Assembly (NCBI GenBank): GCA_963785155.1 | Contig: CAWAUB010000001.1 | Span: 184,483 to 248,482 of the forward strand | Length of the DNA: 64,000 nt | Direction of reading: 5' to 3' | DNA from: DASUSH01 sp963785155 | GTDB lineage: Bacteria > Actinomycetota > Thermoleophilia > Solirubrobacterales > 70-9 | Shown here: in pieces, positions 27,951-38,063 of the stretch | Numbering within the stretch: the stretch's first letter is position 1 | Layout: each line of letters begins with the position of its first letter | The notes under the pieces: model-generated | Database searches by the model: none | Seen by the model: the letters and a program-made list of their open reading frames with translations, nothing else | What the model was told of the DNA's origin: nothing | Translations under genes and position numbers: made by a program

Positions 27951-29254
27951 GGGACATCCCTGTCATCGAGAAGGTCCTCCGGCCGCTCCGCGCCGCCGAT
28001 GAAGAAGTCCTCATAGTCGCCCCACGGCTCCCCCTCGAGCGAGCCCGGCGTCCGCGCGTACGGGCGCTCAACCAGGCCGGGCACGTTCTCGTCCGCGTCG
28101 ATCTCGTTCGTGTGCCGCGCCGCCTGGATCGCGATCGCGGTCGAGCGGATCAGGTGGCCGTTGGCGTCGTAGCTCGCGGTCGCGTCGCCGAAGAGCGTGA
28201 AGAAGCTGACGATCTCCGGCGCCCAGGTGCGCAGGTAGTCGACGAAGGGCCCGATCCGATCGAGGGTCGGCTCGAGGCGGCGGACCACTGGTAGCGACGC
28301 CTTGATGACCGGACGCAGGCGCCGCAGCTGGGCCGGCGATTCGGCGATCAGCTTGGAGGCCTCGTCGAGGAGCGGCCGCATGGCGTCGAACGCCGGCAGG
28401 ATCTCGCGCGCGGTCGGGCGCAGCTCTGCGACCGCCGGCCGGGAGGCCTCGGCCAGGGCCTGCAGGTTCGGTAGCGCCCGCACCATCCGCTCGAGCGCGA
28501 CGCGGCCGGAGGCGAGGCCGGGGCCGAGCGCCCGGGTGGCGCGGCGCAACTCGAGCTGCCGGGCCGCGGTGATGGTCAGGACCTCGGCGAGGCGGTCCGC
28601 AGCAAGCCCCAGGTCGCCTCGGCTGCGGGCCATGGCGCCGACGACGGTCCGGCCCTCGGAGACCAGCGTCTTGAGCGCGAGGCCGTCCTCGTTCACCTCG
28701 GCGAGCAGGTCGGCCGACTCGGCGAGCGAGGTGGCGCTGTGACGGAACGCGCGGTCGAGGTTCGCGCCGTTGTCACGCAGGGAGGCCTCGAGCCCGGAAA
28801 GGAACCGCGCGACGTCGTCGCGGACGCGCGGGGTCAGCTCGGAGACGGCCAGGTCGATGTCGACCGGCTGGTCGGTCTGGCTCGGCCCGAGCATCGCGCC
28901 GTCATGAAGCGGCTCGCCCTCGCCCACCTCGAGATCGACGAAGCGGTTGACGCCGCCGACGTTCGAGGCGAGCCGGATGTCGGCATACGCGCCCTGCCGC
29001 AGCTCGAGGTCCTCGTCGACCTTCATCGTCACGACCGGCATCTCGTCGTCGTTGAACTCGATCGTCTCGACCGATCCGACGACGGCCGATCCGGCCTTGA
29101 CCTCGCCTCCCTCGATCAGCCCGCGGACGTCCTCGAAGACGCCGCTCACCCGGTACGTCCCGTCGCTCGTGAGCAGGGTGAGCAGCACGATCGCCGCCAG
29201 GATCAGTGCCGCGACGGCGCTCACGCGGGCGAGGCTGGGGCCGCTCCTGCTCAT
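27947..29254 (-). CDS. Mce family protein, first of the operon (MceA position)
   Basis: A 435-aa protein. ATG 29254 overlaps the stop of the second YrbE gene (ATGA); a longer frame upstream is not needed. The membrane segment VSAVAALILAAIVLLTLLTS is followed by the MCE domain (VSGVFEDVRGLIEGGEVKAG and GSVETIEFNDDEMPVV), then a long helical region and an acidic tail (EDFFIGGAERPEDLLDD). It is the first of six consecutive Mce proteins, matching the two-YrbE, six-Mce architecture of actinobacterial mce operons. Confidence 0.9.
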   Translation of the reverse strand: MSRSGPSLARVSAVAALILAAIVLLTLLTSDGTYRVSGVFEDVRGLIEGGEVKAGSAVVGSVETIEFNDDEMPVVTMKVDEDLELRQGAYADIRLASNVGGVNRFVDLEVGEGEPLHDGAMLGPSQTDQPVDIDLAVSELTPRVRDDVARFLSGLEASLRDNGANLDRAFRHSATSLAESADLLAEVNEDGLALKTLVSEGRTVVGAMARSRGDLGLAADRLAEVLTITAARQLELRRATRALGPGLASGRVALERMVRALPNLQALAEASRPAVAELRPTAREILPAFDAMRPLLDEASKLIAESPAQLRRLRPVIKASLPVVRRLEPTLDRIGPFVDYLRTWAPEIVSFFTLFGDATASYDANGHLIRSTAIAIQAARHTNEIDADENVPGLVERPYARTPGSLEGEPWGDYEDFFIGGAERPEDLLDDRDVP

Positions 29255-30051
29255 GCGACCGGGAGGTTGGGGTTGAAGCCCCAGAAGATGAAGGTCATGA
29301 TCATGTTGAGGACGGTGACCACGACCAGGTTCACCGCCATCGATCTCGCGGTCGCCTCCCCCACCTCCACCGGTCCGCCGCGCACTCGGTAGCCGTAATA
29401 GAGGGCGGTCGCGATCACCGCGAACGACAGGACCAAGCCCTTGATCTGGGAGTAGATGAGGTCGGCGGGGTCGATCGCGGTGTAGAAGGCGAATTCCCAC
29501 GTGCCCTGGGAGACCTCGTTGGAGCGCACGAAGGAGGCGAGCCAGGCGCCGCCATGGGCCGCGGCCTCGCCGACGACGTAGGCGATCGGCAGCAGGATCA
29601 TCGCCGCGACCATCCGCGTCGAGACGAGGTAGGCCATCGACGGGACGCCCATCACGTCCATCGCGTCGACCTCCTCGTTGACCCGCATGGCGCCGAGCTG
29701 GGCGACCATGCCGCCGCCGATCTTCGCCGCGACGATGAAGCCGAAGACGATCGGGACGACCTCGCGGGTGGTGCAGAAGGCGCTGAAGATCGGTCCCGCG
29801 ATTCCGGCGGAGGAGGCGCGGGCGATCGCCGACCCCGCAACGCCGCAGGTGGTGCCGGCGAGGAAGGTGACGAAGGTGATGATCAGCATGCTGCCCAGCG
29901 CGATCAGCGCCGCCTGGCGCAGCACCTCGGAGGAGTAGTCGCCCACGCGCCGGATCGACGAAATTCCCTGGTAGAGGAACGTGAAGTAGTCGCCCGCGGC
30001 GTCGATCACCCGGATCCGGCGCCTTGGCTTGTTCTGCGGCGCCACGCTCAT
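29251..30051 (-). CDS. YrbE/MlaE-type ABC permease of Mce operon, second copy
   Basis: A 266-aa integral membrane permease of the MlaE family. About six hydrophobic segments are visible, and the cytoplasmic loop GAMRVNEEVDAMDVMGVPSM matches the family signature (E-E-D-A---MG). It forms the channel of the ABC-type importer served by the Mce proteins. The ATPase (MceG/MlaF) is not in this window, as is usual for actinobacteria where it is encoded elsewhere. ATG 30051 overlaps the first YrbE stop. Confidence 0.92.
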   Translation of the reverse strand: MSVAPQNKPRRRIRVIDAAGDYFTFLYQGISSIRRVGDYSSEVLRQAALIALGSMLIITFVTFLAGTTCGVAGSAIARASSAGIAGPIFSAFCTTREVVPIVFGFIVAAKIGGGMVAQLGAMRVNEEVDAMDVMGVPSMAYLVSTRMVAAMILLPIAYVVGEAAAHGGAWLASFVRSNEVSQGTWEFAFYTAIDPADLIYSQIKGLVLSFAVIATALYYGYRVRGGPVEVGEATARSMAVNLVVVTVLNMIMTFIFWGFNPNLPVA

Positions 30052-30923
30052 CCGCCGTAGTTCACTTCCGGATAGAGGGCGAGGAACATCATCGTGTAGA
30101 CGACGCTGATCCCGAAGATCGCGACCAGGGAGGCGACCACCGATTCGTTCACCGCTCTTCCGACTCCCTCGGCGCCTCCTGACACCGAGAGCCCCTTGTA
30201 CGCCGAGATGACCCCGATGATCGCGCCGAACAGCATCGTCTTCAGCACGCTCGACCAGAGGTCGATGAAGTTGGTCAGGACTAAGAGGTTTTCGAAGAAG
30301 GCGGCCGGGGTCGCGCCGTAGAGGAAGATCACCGCGACGAACGTGCCGAACACCCCGGCCCAGAACGTGAGCAGGTTGAGGATCGGCATCATCAGGGCGA
30401 GGGCGACGACGCGGGGAAGGACGAGGTTGCGGATCGGGTTGATACCGATCACCTCGAGCGCCTCGATCTCCTGGCGGATCACGCGGGCACCGAGCTCCGC
30501 GGTGATCGTGGCGCCGATCGTGCCGGCGACGATCGCGGTCGTCAGGCCTGGGCCGAGCTCACGCAGGAAGGCGACGGGCGCGACGGCGGAGATCCGGTCG
30601 ATCGCGCCGAACGCGGAGGCCAGGGAGCCGCCCTGGATCCCGATCGCCGAGAACCCGATCACGAACGACATCAACGCCGCCGGAGGCAGGGTGATGAGCA
30701 GGGCGAAGATGAACTGCCGGGTGAACTCGCGGCGCCAGGAGAGGCCGGGGGTGACGAGCTGGGCGCCGACCTGGATCGCGAGGGACGCCATCCCACCCAC
30801 GCGCTCGATCCACAGGCGGGGCGGCATCGTGGGATCGGCCAGCGACGAGCGCAGGCGGGCGCTGGCCGCGCGCGGCCGCAGGCTCCCCGACTCCACCTCT
30901 AATCCCCCAGCTTCAGTTTGCAC
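30048..30923 (-). CDS. YrbE/MlaE-type ABC permease of Mce operon, first copy
   Basis: A 291-aa MlaE-family permease and the first gene of the mce operon. The signature loop is GARVIRQEIEALEVIGINPI, with hydrophobic segments before and after. The start is uncertain. GTG 30923 gives an N-terminal extension (QTEAGGLEVESGSLRPRA) not typical of the family, and an internal ATG (before PPRLWIERVGG) would start closer to the conserved part. Upstream lies an AT-rich palindrome at 30968 that could be the operator. Confidence 0.88.
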   Translation of the reverse strand: MQTEAGGLEVESGSLRPRAASARLRSSLADPTMPPRLWIERVGGMASLAIQVGAQLVTPGLSWRREFTRQFIFALLITLPPAALMSFVIGFSAIGIQGGSLASAFGAIDRISAVAPVAFLRELGPGLTTAIVAGTIGATITAELGARVIRQEIEALEVIGINPIRNLVLPRVVALALMMPILNLLTFWAGVFGTFVAVIFLYGATPAAFFENLLVLTNFIDLWSSVLKTMLFGAIIGVISAYKGLSVSGGAEGVGRAVNESVVASLVAIFGISVVYTMMFLALYPEVNYGG

Positions 30924-30967
30924 TTCGAATCCCCCACGGATCGATCGAGCGGGCGAGGCTACAGCCT

Positions 30968-30986
30968 TGTTGAATTCAATTCAACA
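30968..30986. promoter_or_regulatory. Perfect 19-bp palindrome, candidate TetR operator
   Basis: TGTTGAATTCAATTCAACA is perfectly symmetrical around the central C at 30977 and stands out as an AT-rich island. It lies 45 bases upstream of the first YrbE start and between divergent genes. Length and symmetry fit a TetR dimer site; the obvious candidate is the TetR encoded as the last gene of the mce operon. Confidence 0.6.
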
Positions 30987-31128
30987 GGGAACCGTCAGCA
31001 ACACGGGAAAGCTACTACGGGGTAGGAATCCGTGCTCCGGTCCCGCGAGTTCGCGGCGCGCCGATAGCTTGGGGCCTAGGTGTGCCGGGAAGACTGGTCG
31101 GCGAACCACTTGCCCATGCCCGCGCTCC
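30987..31128 (+). ncRNA. Possible structured leader resembling a cobalamin riboswitch core (low confidence)
   Basis: Non-coding spacer before the NhaD/ArsB-like gene. Features resembling the cobalamin aptamer are GGGAA (31004-31008), a hairpin ACGG-GGTAGGAAT-CCGT (31017-31033) like the P5 GGTGCGAATCC loop, GGTCCCGCGAGT (31039-31050) like the GGTCCCGCCACTG segment, CCGGGAAGACTGG (31085-31097), and GAACCA...CCCATGCC in the position of the B12 box. The match is by eye and imperfect: the hairpin is longer and the B12 box degenerate. A leaderless -10 (TAGCGT) just before the downstream ATG would exclude the element from that transcript. It may be coincidence. Confidence 0.22.
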
Positions 31129-31138
31129 TCTACATTGC

Positions 31139-31144
31139 TAGCGT
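31139..31144 (+). promoter_or_regulatory. Leaderless -10 element of NhaD/ArsB-like gene
   Basis: TAGCGT with 8 bases to the ATG at 31153; no Shine-Dalgarno sequence. Confidence 0.4.
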
Positions 31145-31152
31145 CCAGCTAG

Positions 31153-32420
31153 ATGGCCATCGCGATCGCCACCTTCCTCGTCGTGCTGGCCGTGATCGCA
31201 TCCGAGCGGGTGCACAGGACCAAGGTCGCCCTGCTCGGCGCCGCAATCGTCGTCCTTTTCGTCGGCGAGTACTCCCAGGAACAGGCGATCGAGTCGGTCG
31301 ACTTCAACACGATCGGCCTGCTCGCCGGGATGATGATCCTGGTCTACCTGACCCAGCAGACCGGCGTCTACGACTACATCGCGATCCGCGCAGGGCAGAT
31401 CTCCGGAGGGCGGTCGTTCGCCGTCGTCGTCGCCCTCGCCGGGATGACCGCTCTTCTCTCCGCCTTCCTCGACAACCTGACGACGATCCTCCTCATCGTC
31501 CCGGTGACGTTCCTCCTCGCCGACGCCCTCGACATCGATCCGATCCCGCTGATCGTCATCGAGATCGTCGCGTCGAACATCGGCGGCACCGCGACCCTGA
31601 TCGGGGACCCGCCGAACATCATCATCGCCGGCGCGACCGGGCTCAGCTTCAACAGCTTCATCGTCAACCTCGCACCGATCGCCCTGGTGACGTTCGTGGT
31701 CACGACGGGGCTGCTCTACCTCTGGTACCGCGGCAGGCTCCAGGTCGAGGAGAAGAACCGCCATTTCGTCATGGATCTGGATGCGGCCGCCTCGATCCGG
31801 GACCACGAGGAACTGCGCCGGACGGTCCCGATCCTGGTCATCACGATCCTCGCGTTCTTCGCTCACCAGGCGCTTCACGTCGAGCCGGCCACCGTCGCCC
31901 TCGCTGGGGCTTCGGTCGCGCTCTTCGTGACGAAGATCGACCTCGACCAGGCGCTCTCGAACATCGAATGGCCGACGCTCTTCTTCTTCGTCGCATTGTT
32001 CGTCATGGTCGGCGCGCTCGAGGAGACCGGCGCGATCGCCGAGGTCGCGACGGCGGTCGAGGACGTGACCGGCGGGGATCGCACGGCGGAGCTGCTGGGG
32101 ACCCTCTGGATCGGCGCGGCCGGATCGGCCATCGTGGACAACATCCCCTTCACGACCGCGATGATCCCCGTGGTGGAGCAGCTTCAGGGCGGAGTCGATC
32201 GGACGATGCGTACTGGTGGGCGCTTTCGCTCGGCGCCTGCTTCGGCGGCAATGCGACGATCATCGCGGCCGGCGCGAACGTGGCCGCGTCGGGACTCGCC
32301 GAGCGGGCGGGTCAGCCGATCGGCTTCGTCGCGTTCCTCAAGGTCGGCATCCCCGTGACCGTGGTCTCGATACTGCTCGCGACCGGCTACGTGCTGATTC
32401 GATACGTCGCACTGAACTGA
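31153..32420 (+). CDS. NhaD/ArsB/SLC13-type ion permease, one frameshift
   Basis: A multi-pass membrane transporter of about 422 aa. Diagnostic motifs are SAFLDNLTTILLIVPV, the re-entrant NIGGTATLIGDPPNIIIAG and a matching second-half AIVDNIPFTTAMIPVV, as in ion transporters of the ArsB/NhaD group (Na+/H+, arsenite or anions). The first frame is good to GGVDR at about 32200. One base is then missing, and the protein continues as DDAYWWALSLGACFGGNATI and FVAFLKVGIPVTVVSILLA to TGA 32420. The CBS gene follows after 11 bases. Substrate cannot be assigned. Confidence 0.82.
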
Positions 32421-32431
32421 GGAGGAAGCGG

Positions 32432-32934
32432 ATGCCTGATTCGATCGTCAACGAGGCGCTACGCGAGATCGAGCCGCTCGGTGCCGACGACCGCGTGGGC
32501 GACGCTGCGCGGCGCGTCGTCGAGGCCGGCCTGCCGGCACTTCCAGCCGTGGAGGAGGACGGGACCTTCGCCGGGATCTTCGGCGAGCGGGAGTTCATGG
32601 CGGCACTTTTTCCCGGCTACGTCTCCGAGCTCTCGTCCTCGGCGATGATCTCGCGCAGCATGGACGACGCCATCGACCGGCGGCTCGACTGTGCCATCGA
32701 ACCGATCCGCAAGCACCTGACGAAGGATGCGGTGATGGTCAAGGACGACTACTCCGACACGCAGCTGGCGGAGCTCTTCCTCCACCATCGGGTGCTCGTG
32801 ATCCCGATCGCCACCGAGGGCCAGGTGCATGCGGTGATCACTCGCGAAGACTTCTTTCACGAGCTCGTCAAGCGATTCGTGAAGCGCGCGCGAGCGGGGC
32901 ACACGACATCCCCGACATGGGCGAGGGAGACTGA
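32432..32934 (+). CDS. CBS-domain protein, frameshift near 3' end
   Basis: A protein of about 167 aa. ATG 32432 follows GAGGAAG. One CBS pair is visible: EALREIEPLGADDRVGDAAR with ALPAVEEDGTFAGIFGEREF, and HLTKDAVMVKDDYSDTQLAE with VLVIPIATEGQVHAVITRED. CBS pairs sense adenine nucleotides and often regulate transporters, which fits the preceding permease. Near 32888 (a GCGCGCG run) one base is missing; read in the other frame the end is ASGAHDIPDMGEGD and TGA 32932-32934, one base from the convergent antiporter stop. Without this correction the frame runs on antisense to that gene. Confidence 0.78.
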
Positions 32935-32935
32935 G

Positions 32936-34735
32936 TCAGTAGCGGTCGGCGCCGAGCGCGCCGATGACGCCCTGCAGCCAGGCGCGCTCGTCGTTGTCGG
33001 CGCCGGTCAGGCGGCGCTTCGCCCAGGCGGCGAGGTCCTCCCGCCCGCCGATCGCGAGCACCGGACCGGAAACCGCATAGCGGCCGTCCTCGAGCAGGGC
33101 GAGGGCGCCGGGCAGGTCCCGGCGGTCACGCAGGAGCTCGAGGACTCGCTCGCCGCCGAGCTCGGCCGGGGCGGCCGGGTCGCCGTCGGCGTCGCTCCAC
33201 GGGCGCGAGGTGAAGACCGGTGGGCGGCCCTGGATCTTCCGCGGCGGGCGCGCCTCGGGACCGATCGGCCCGGTGTGCCAGCGGTCGAGCAGGCCGTAGA
33301 CCTCCTCGGCGGTCTCCTGGCGGATCAGCAGGTGCAGCCGGTCGCCGGCGCGCAGGCGGGTCGAGCCGCGAGGCGGGATCGCCTCGTCGTCGCGAACGAT
33401 CACGTTGACCATCGCGTCGCGCGGCAGGCCCAGGTCGGAGACCCGCGCGCCCGCGATCGCATCATCGGGCGCGACCGGGTGCTCGAGCACCTCCGCCCCG
33501 AGCCGGCGGATCACCCCCCGCTCGGCGAGCGGTTGCGGCAGCGCCGGCTCCGATGACGTCGCGCGCAGCTTCCTCGCCAGGTTCTCGAAGGTCGAGCCCT
33601 GGAGAAGCGTCGAGAGCAGGACGGCGAAGAAGACGATGTCGAAGAACTTCTCGCTCCCGGAGATGCCGGCGATCACCGGGAAGGTCGCGAGCACGACCGG
33701 TACCGCGCCGCGCAGTCCGGCCCAGGAGAGGACCACCCGCTCGCTGTTCGAGAACGGGAGGAACCCGGTGGCGGAGAAGACTCCTGCGGGCCGGGCGATG
33801 AGGAGCACGACGAGCGCGAGCAGCGTGCCCTCGAGCCAGACGTCGCCGAGGTCGCTGGGGAAGACGAGCAGGCCGAGGACGAGGAAGAGGGCCACCTGCG
33901 CGACCCAGGCGAGGCCCTGATGGAACGTGGTGATGGTTCGCTTGGCGGGAATCGCCGCGCCACCGAGCGCGAGGCCGGCGATGTAGACGGAGAGGAACCC
34001 GGACCCTCCGAGCGCGTCGGCGGCACCGAAGGCGAGGGCGGCGATCGTCAGCGAGGCGACCGGATAGAGCCCGCCGCTGTCAAGACGGATGCGCTTCATC
34101 ACCGCGACCGAGACGTAGCCGAGCGCGGCGCCAACCGCGAGGCCGATCCCGAGCTCCTCGACAAAGAGGAAGAGCATGTTGACGAGCCCGAACTCGGGGT
34201 CCTGGATCCACTCGATGAAACCGAGCACGAGCAGGATCGCGACGGGGTCGTTGATCCCGGCCTCCCCCTCCAGGGTCGCAGCCAGCTTCCGCTTGAGGGT
34301 CGAGCCGCGAAGCAGGGCGAAGATGGCCGCGCCGTCCGTCGTCGCGACGATCGAGCCGAGCAGCATCCCCTCGAGCGTGTCGAGGTCGAGCAGCCACGTG
34401 GCAGCGAGCCCGGTGAGAACCGCGGTCACGATCGTGCCGACGATCGCCAGGCTGACCGCGGAGCCCAGCACGGGCCGGATCTCGATCAGGCCGGAGGTGA
34501 GGCCGCCCTCGAAGAGGATCAGGGCGAGCGCGATGATCCCGATGGTCCGCGCGAGCTCGTAGCTCGAGAAGTCGATCCAGCCCGCGCCGTCGGTTCCGAT
34601 CAGCATGCCGACGCCGAGGAAGAGGATCAGGCTGGGCACCCGCAGGCGCGAGGCCAGCAGCGCGGCGGCGAGGCCGGCGGCGAGCAGGGCTCCCGCTACG
34701 AGGATCAGCTCACCGTCGGTCACGGCAGGATCCAA
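32936..34735 (-). CDS. NhaP/CvrA-type potassium(sodium)/proton antiporter with TrkA-C domain
   Basis: A 599-aa CPA1-family antiporter. About 12 membrane segments fill residues 10-395, including VATTDGAAIFALLRG, LEGEAGINDPVAILLVLGFI (transport-site Asp) and SWAGLRGAVPVVLATFPV. Residues about 425-490 form a TrkA-C domain (VSDLGLPRDAMVNVIVRD, LRAGDRLHLLI), which binds nucleotides such as c-di-AMP in relatives. A C-terminal domain of about 100 residues follows. TTG at 34735 is the first start; GTG four codons later (34723) is equally plausible. Role: K+ or Na+ export and pH balance. Confidence 0.9.
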   Translation of the reverse strand: MDPAVTDGELILVAGALLAAGLAAALLASRLRVPSLILFLGVGMLIGTDGAGWIDFSSYELARTIGIIALALILFEGGLTSGLIEIRPVLGSAVSLAIVGTIVTAVLTGLAATWLLDLDTLEGMLLGSIVATTDGAAIFALLRGSTLKRKLAATLEGEAGINDPVAILLVLGFIEWIQDPEFGLVNMLFLFVEELGIGLAVGAALGYVSVAVMKRIRLDSGGLYPVASLTIAALAFGAADALGGSGFLSVYIAGLALGGAAIPAKRTITTFHQGLAWVAQVALFLVLGLLVFPSDLGDVWLEGTLLALVVLLIARPAGVFSATGFLPFSNSERVVLSWAGLRGAVPVVLATFPVIAGISGSEKFFDIVFFAVLLSTLLQGSTFENLARKLRATSSEPALPQPLAERGVIRRLGAEVLEHPVAPDDAIAGARVSDLGLPRDAMVNVIVRDDEAIPPRGSTRLRAGDRLHLLIRQETAEEVYGLLDRWHTGPIGPEARPPRKIQGRPPVFTSRPWSDADGDPAAPAELGGERVLELLRDRRDLPGALALLEDGRYAVSGPVLAIGGREDLAAWAKRRLTGADNDERAWLQGVIGALGADRY

Positions 34736-34739
34736 TCAG

Positions 34740-37000
34740 TCAGGACGGGCACGAGGCCACCGGGCGATCGCCGACGGCGAAAAGACCGCGAAGGTGGGCC
34801 TCACCCTCGGCGCCGAGAAGCCGGCCCGCAAGCGGGGCTTCGGCCATCGTGATCTCGACGTCGTAGGCGCCTCGGTGATGGACCTCGAGCAGGGGCCGGG
34901 CGGGAAACGGCGGCGTGGGGCCACGGAAATCGAGGTTCGCCGGTACCTCAAGCTCGGCGCCACCCAACCCGGGCCCGCTCACACGGAGCTCGAGTGGCCG
35001 CGGGCTGTCGTAGGCGACCGAGAGCTCCCAGGTGCCCGGGTCAAGGTCCAGCTCGGCGCTCGCGGTTTCGCCGCTCGTCGAGGGTCAAGTCGCAGTCGAG
35101 CGAGGTGAACCGGTCGTCGCGGGGGTCTCGCGGGGATCGGTCGGGCCGGTCCGGGGTACAGCGCGTACGACGGGCGTGCGCTCGGCGAGCTCGAAGTTCG
35201 CGGGCGGCTCGCTCGCGAAGGCGGTCGAGGACGTCAGGACCCAGTCGAAGCGGTCGAGCGTCTCGGCCGAGACCGCGTCGAAGTCGAACCTCTCGGCGTC
35301 CTCCGGGTAGTCGTCGCGGGTCGGGACGCGGCCGGTCGAGAAGAAGTTCTGGATGTGGGTGGAGACGGGCGAGCCGCGCAGGTGCCAGGCGATGAAGTCG
35401 TCGCGGCCGAGGAAGAGGACGGGCTCGCCGTCGACGGTCGCGCGGATCGCGGCCAGTTCGTCGGCGTGGGCCGCGGGTGAGACGGGGGCCTGGCGGAGGG
35501 CGAGGAAGGTGGAGACCGACGCTGCCACGACGAAAACAACGGCGACCCCAAGGCGAAGCGTCCTTACGCTCGCTGGGGCTGCGCCAGGCAACAACAGCGC
35601 ACGTAAAGCAACGAGCATTGCCACCGGGGCGGCTATCGCGAGGGCCTTGGCGCTTGTGTAGGGGGTGCCGGCGATTGCTGCGCCCGCGTAGATGAGCGTG
35701 GCGGCGGCGAGGGCTGCGAGGAGTGGGAGCGCCTGGGTGTCCTCGTTGCGTTTGCGGATCGCGGTGTAGACGCCGTAGCCCACCGCGGCGGCGCCGAGCA
35801 GGCCGGCGAGGTAGAAGGCGGCCGCCGGCAGGCTCGCGTCGGCCGGCGAGAGGCGGAACTCGCCGCTCGGCCAGACGCCGAGCGCCTCGAGCGGCGAGAT
35901 CGCCTGGCGCAGGTTGCCGAGCCCGGTCTGCTCACCGGCCGGGTCGAACGCACCGAACCCGGTGAAGGTGATGATCCGTCCCCACTCGGGGATGGTGAGG
36001 AGGAGCGGCGAGGCCGACGGCGAGCGCGATCGGGACCGCGTAACGGCCGAGGGTGCGGAGCGCCGCGCCGGGACTGAGGCATGTAGAGGAAGGCGAGGTA
36101 AAGCGCAGCCGCCCCGCCGAGCCAAAAGAGCCCGGGGAACGAGTAGTTGTAGATCGCCGCCGCGAGCACGACTCCGGCCGGCACGACGGCCGCGAGCCAG
36201 GCCTTTGTCGACTTTGTCTCCGAAATGGAGACTTTCTCGACAAGGCGGGCGAGAAGGAGGACGAAGACGATCAGGAGGAGCGCCTGGAGCGGTTCTTTGA
36301 ACGCGCCCTGGACGAGGTAGGCGGCGCCGAGGTAGGGGAGCGCGGCGAGCGCGCCGGCGATCGTGCGGCGCAGCGGAGGCAGGTCGCCCAGCGCCGCGAG
36401 GGCGGTGATCGCGGCGAGGGCCGCGATCGCGATCGTCAGGCCGGCGAACGCCTCGACCAGCCCCGTGCCGAGCAGGTCGGCGAGCGTCGCGGCGATCGAG
36501 TGCGGGCCGAGCGGGTAGCCGTCGTCGATCAGCTCGGGCGTGGGCGTCGTCCCGTTCTGCGCCCAATCGGCCATGAGCAGGTGGTTGGCCATGTCGTCAT
36601 TGACGAGCCCAGCCCCGAGCACCCCCACCCTGTCGTTGACCAGGAAGGGAATCGCGGCCCCGAACGACGCAAGTAAGGCAGCCCCAACGGCAACAAGTGT
36701 CGAGTTGTTTCCGCCCCTAGGAAAGAACTCGCCAACCCCCTCACGGTCAGCCGCCCCGGCCTGAGCTCTCCCTCCTACATGCCCGCCGTTTTTCGCGACG
36801 AGCCACACCCCGGCCACTAGGACTGCGGCAGCGCAAACGACCACCCTCCCCCCCAGCCCACAAACAACCAGCAACGCCGCGAGCCCCACCCCCGCGGAGA
36901 GCGGGCTCCACCCGCGCCCGCCCGCAACCGCCAGCAGCGCGTGACCAATCAGAAGCGAGGCGGCGCAGACGATCGCCGCCGCGGCGATCGCCGCGAGCAA
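34740..37000 (-). CDS. Large multi-pass membrane protein (GT-C/YfhO-like), several frameshifts
   Basis: A protein of about 750 aa with at least ten hydrophobic segments, then a soluble C-terminus. TTG at 37000 lies 4 bases after the asd stop. The first frame runs through NDDMANHLLMADWAQNG and YNYSFPGLFWLGGAAALYLA to FLYMPQSRRGA. The reading then changes frame near 36055 (LRTLGRYAVPIALAVGLAAP), near 36010 (LLLTIPEWGRIITFTGFGAF), near 35115 (RFTSLDCDLTLDE) and near 35075 (TASAELDLDPGTWELSVAYD) to end at 34740. The acidic loop and layout resemble membrane glycosyltransferases or YfhO-like proteins; the enzyme activity is not established. The four breaks are probably indel errors. Confidence 0.6.
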
Positions 37001-37004
37001 GGAA

Positions 37005-38059
<1,055 letters not shown>

Positions 38060-38063
<4 letters not shown>

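Noticed and set aside
31004..31060. Possible tRNA (GGTAGGAATCC resembling a T-arm)
   Set aside because: No acceptor stem, anticodon arm or CCA-type end can be folded around it.
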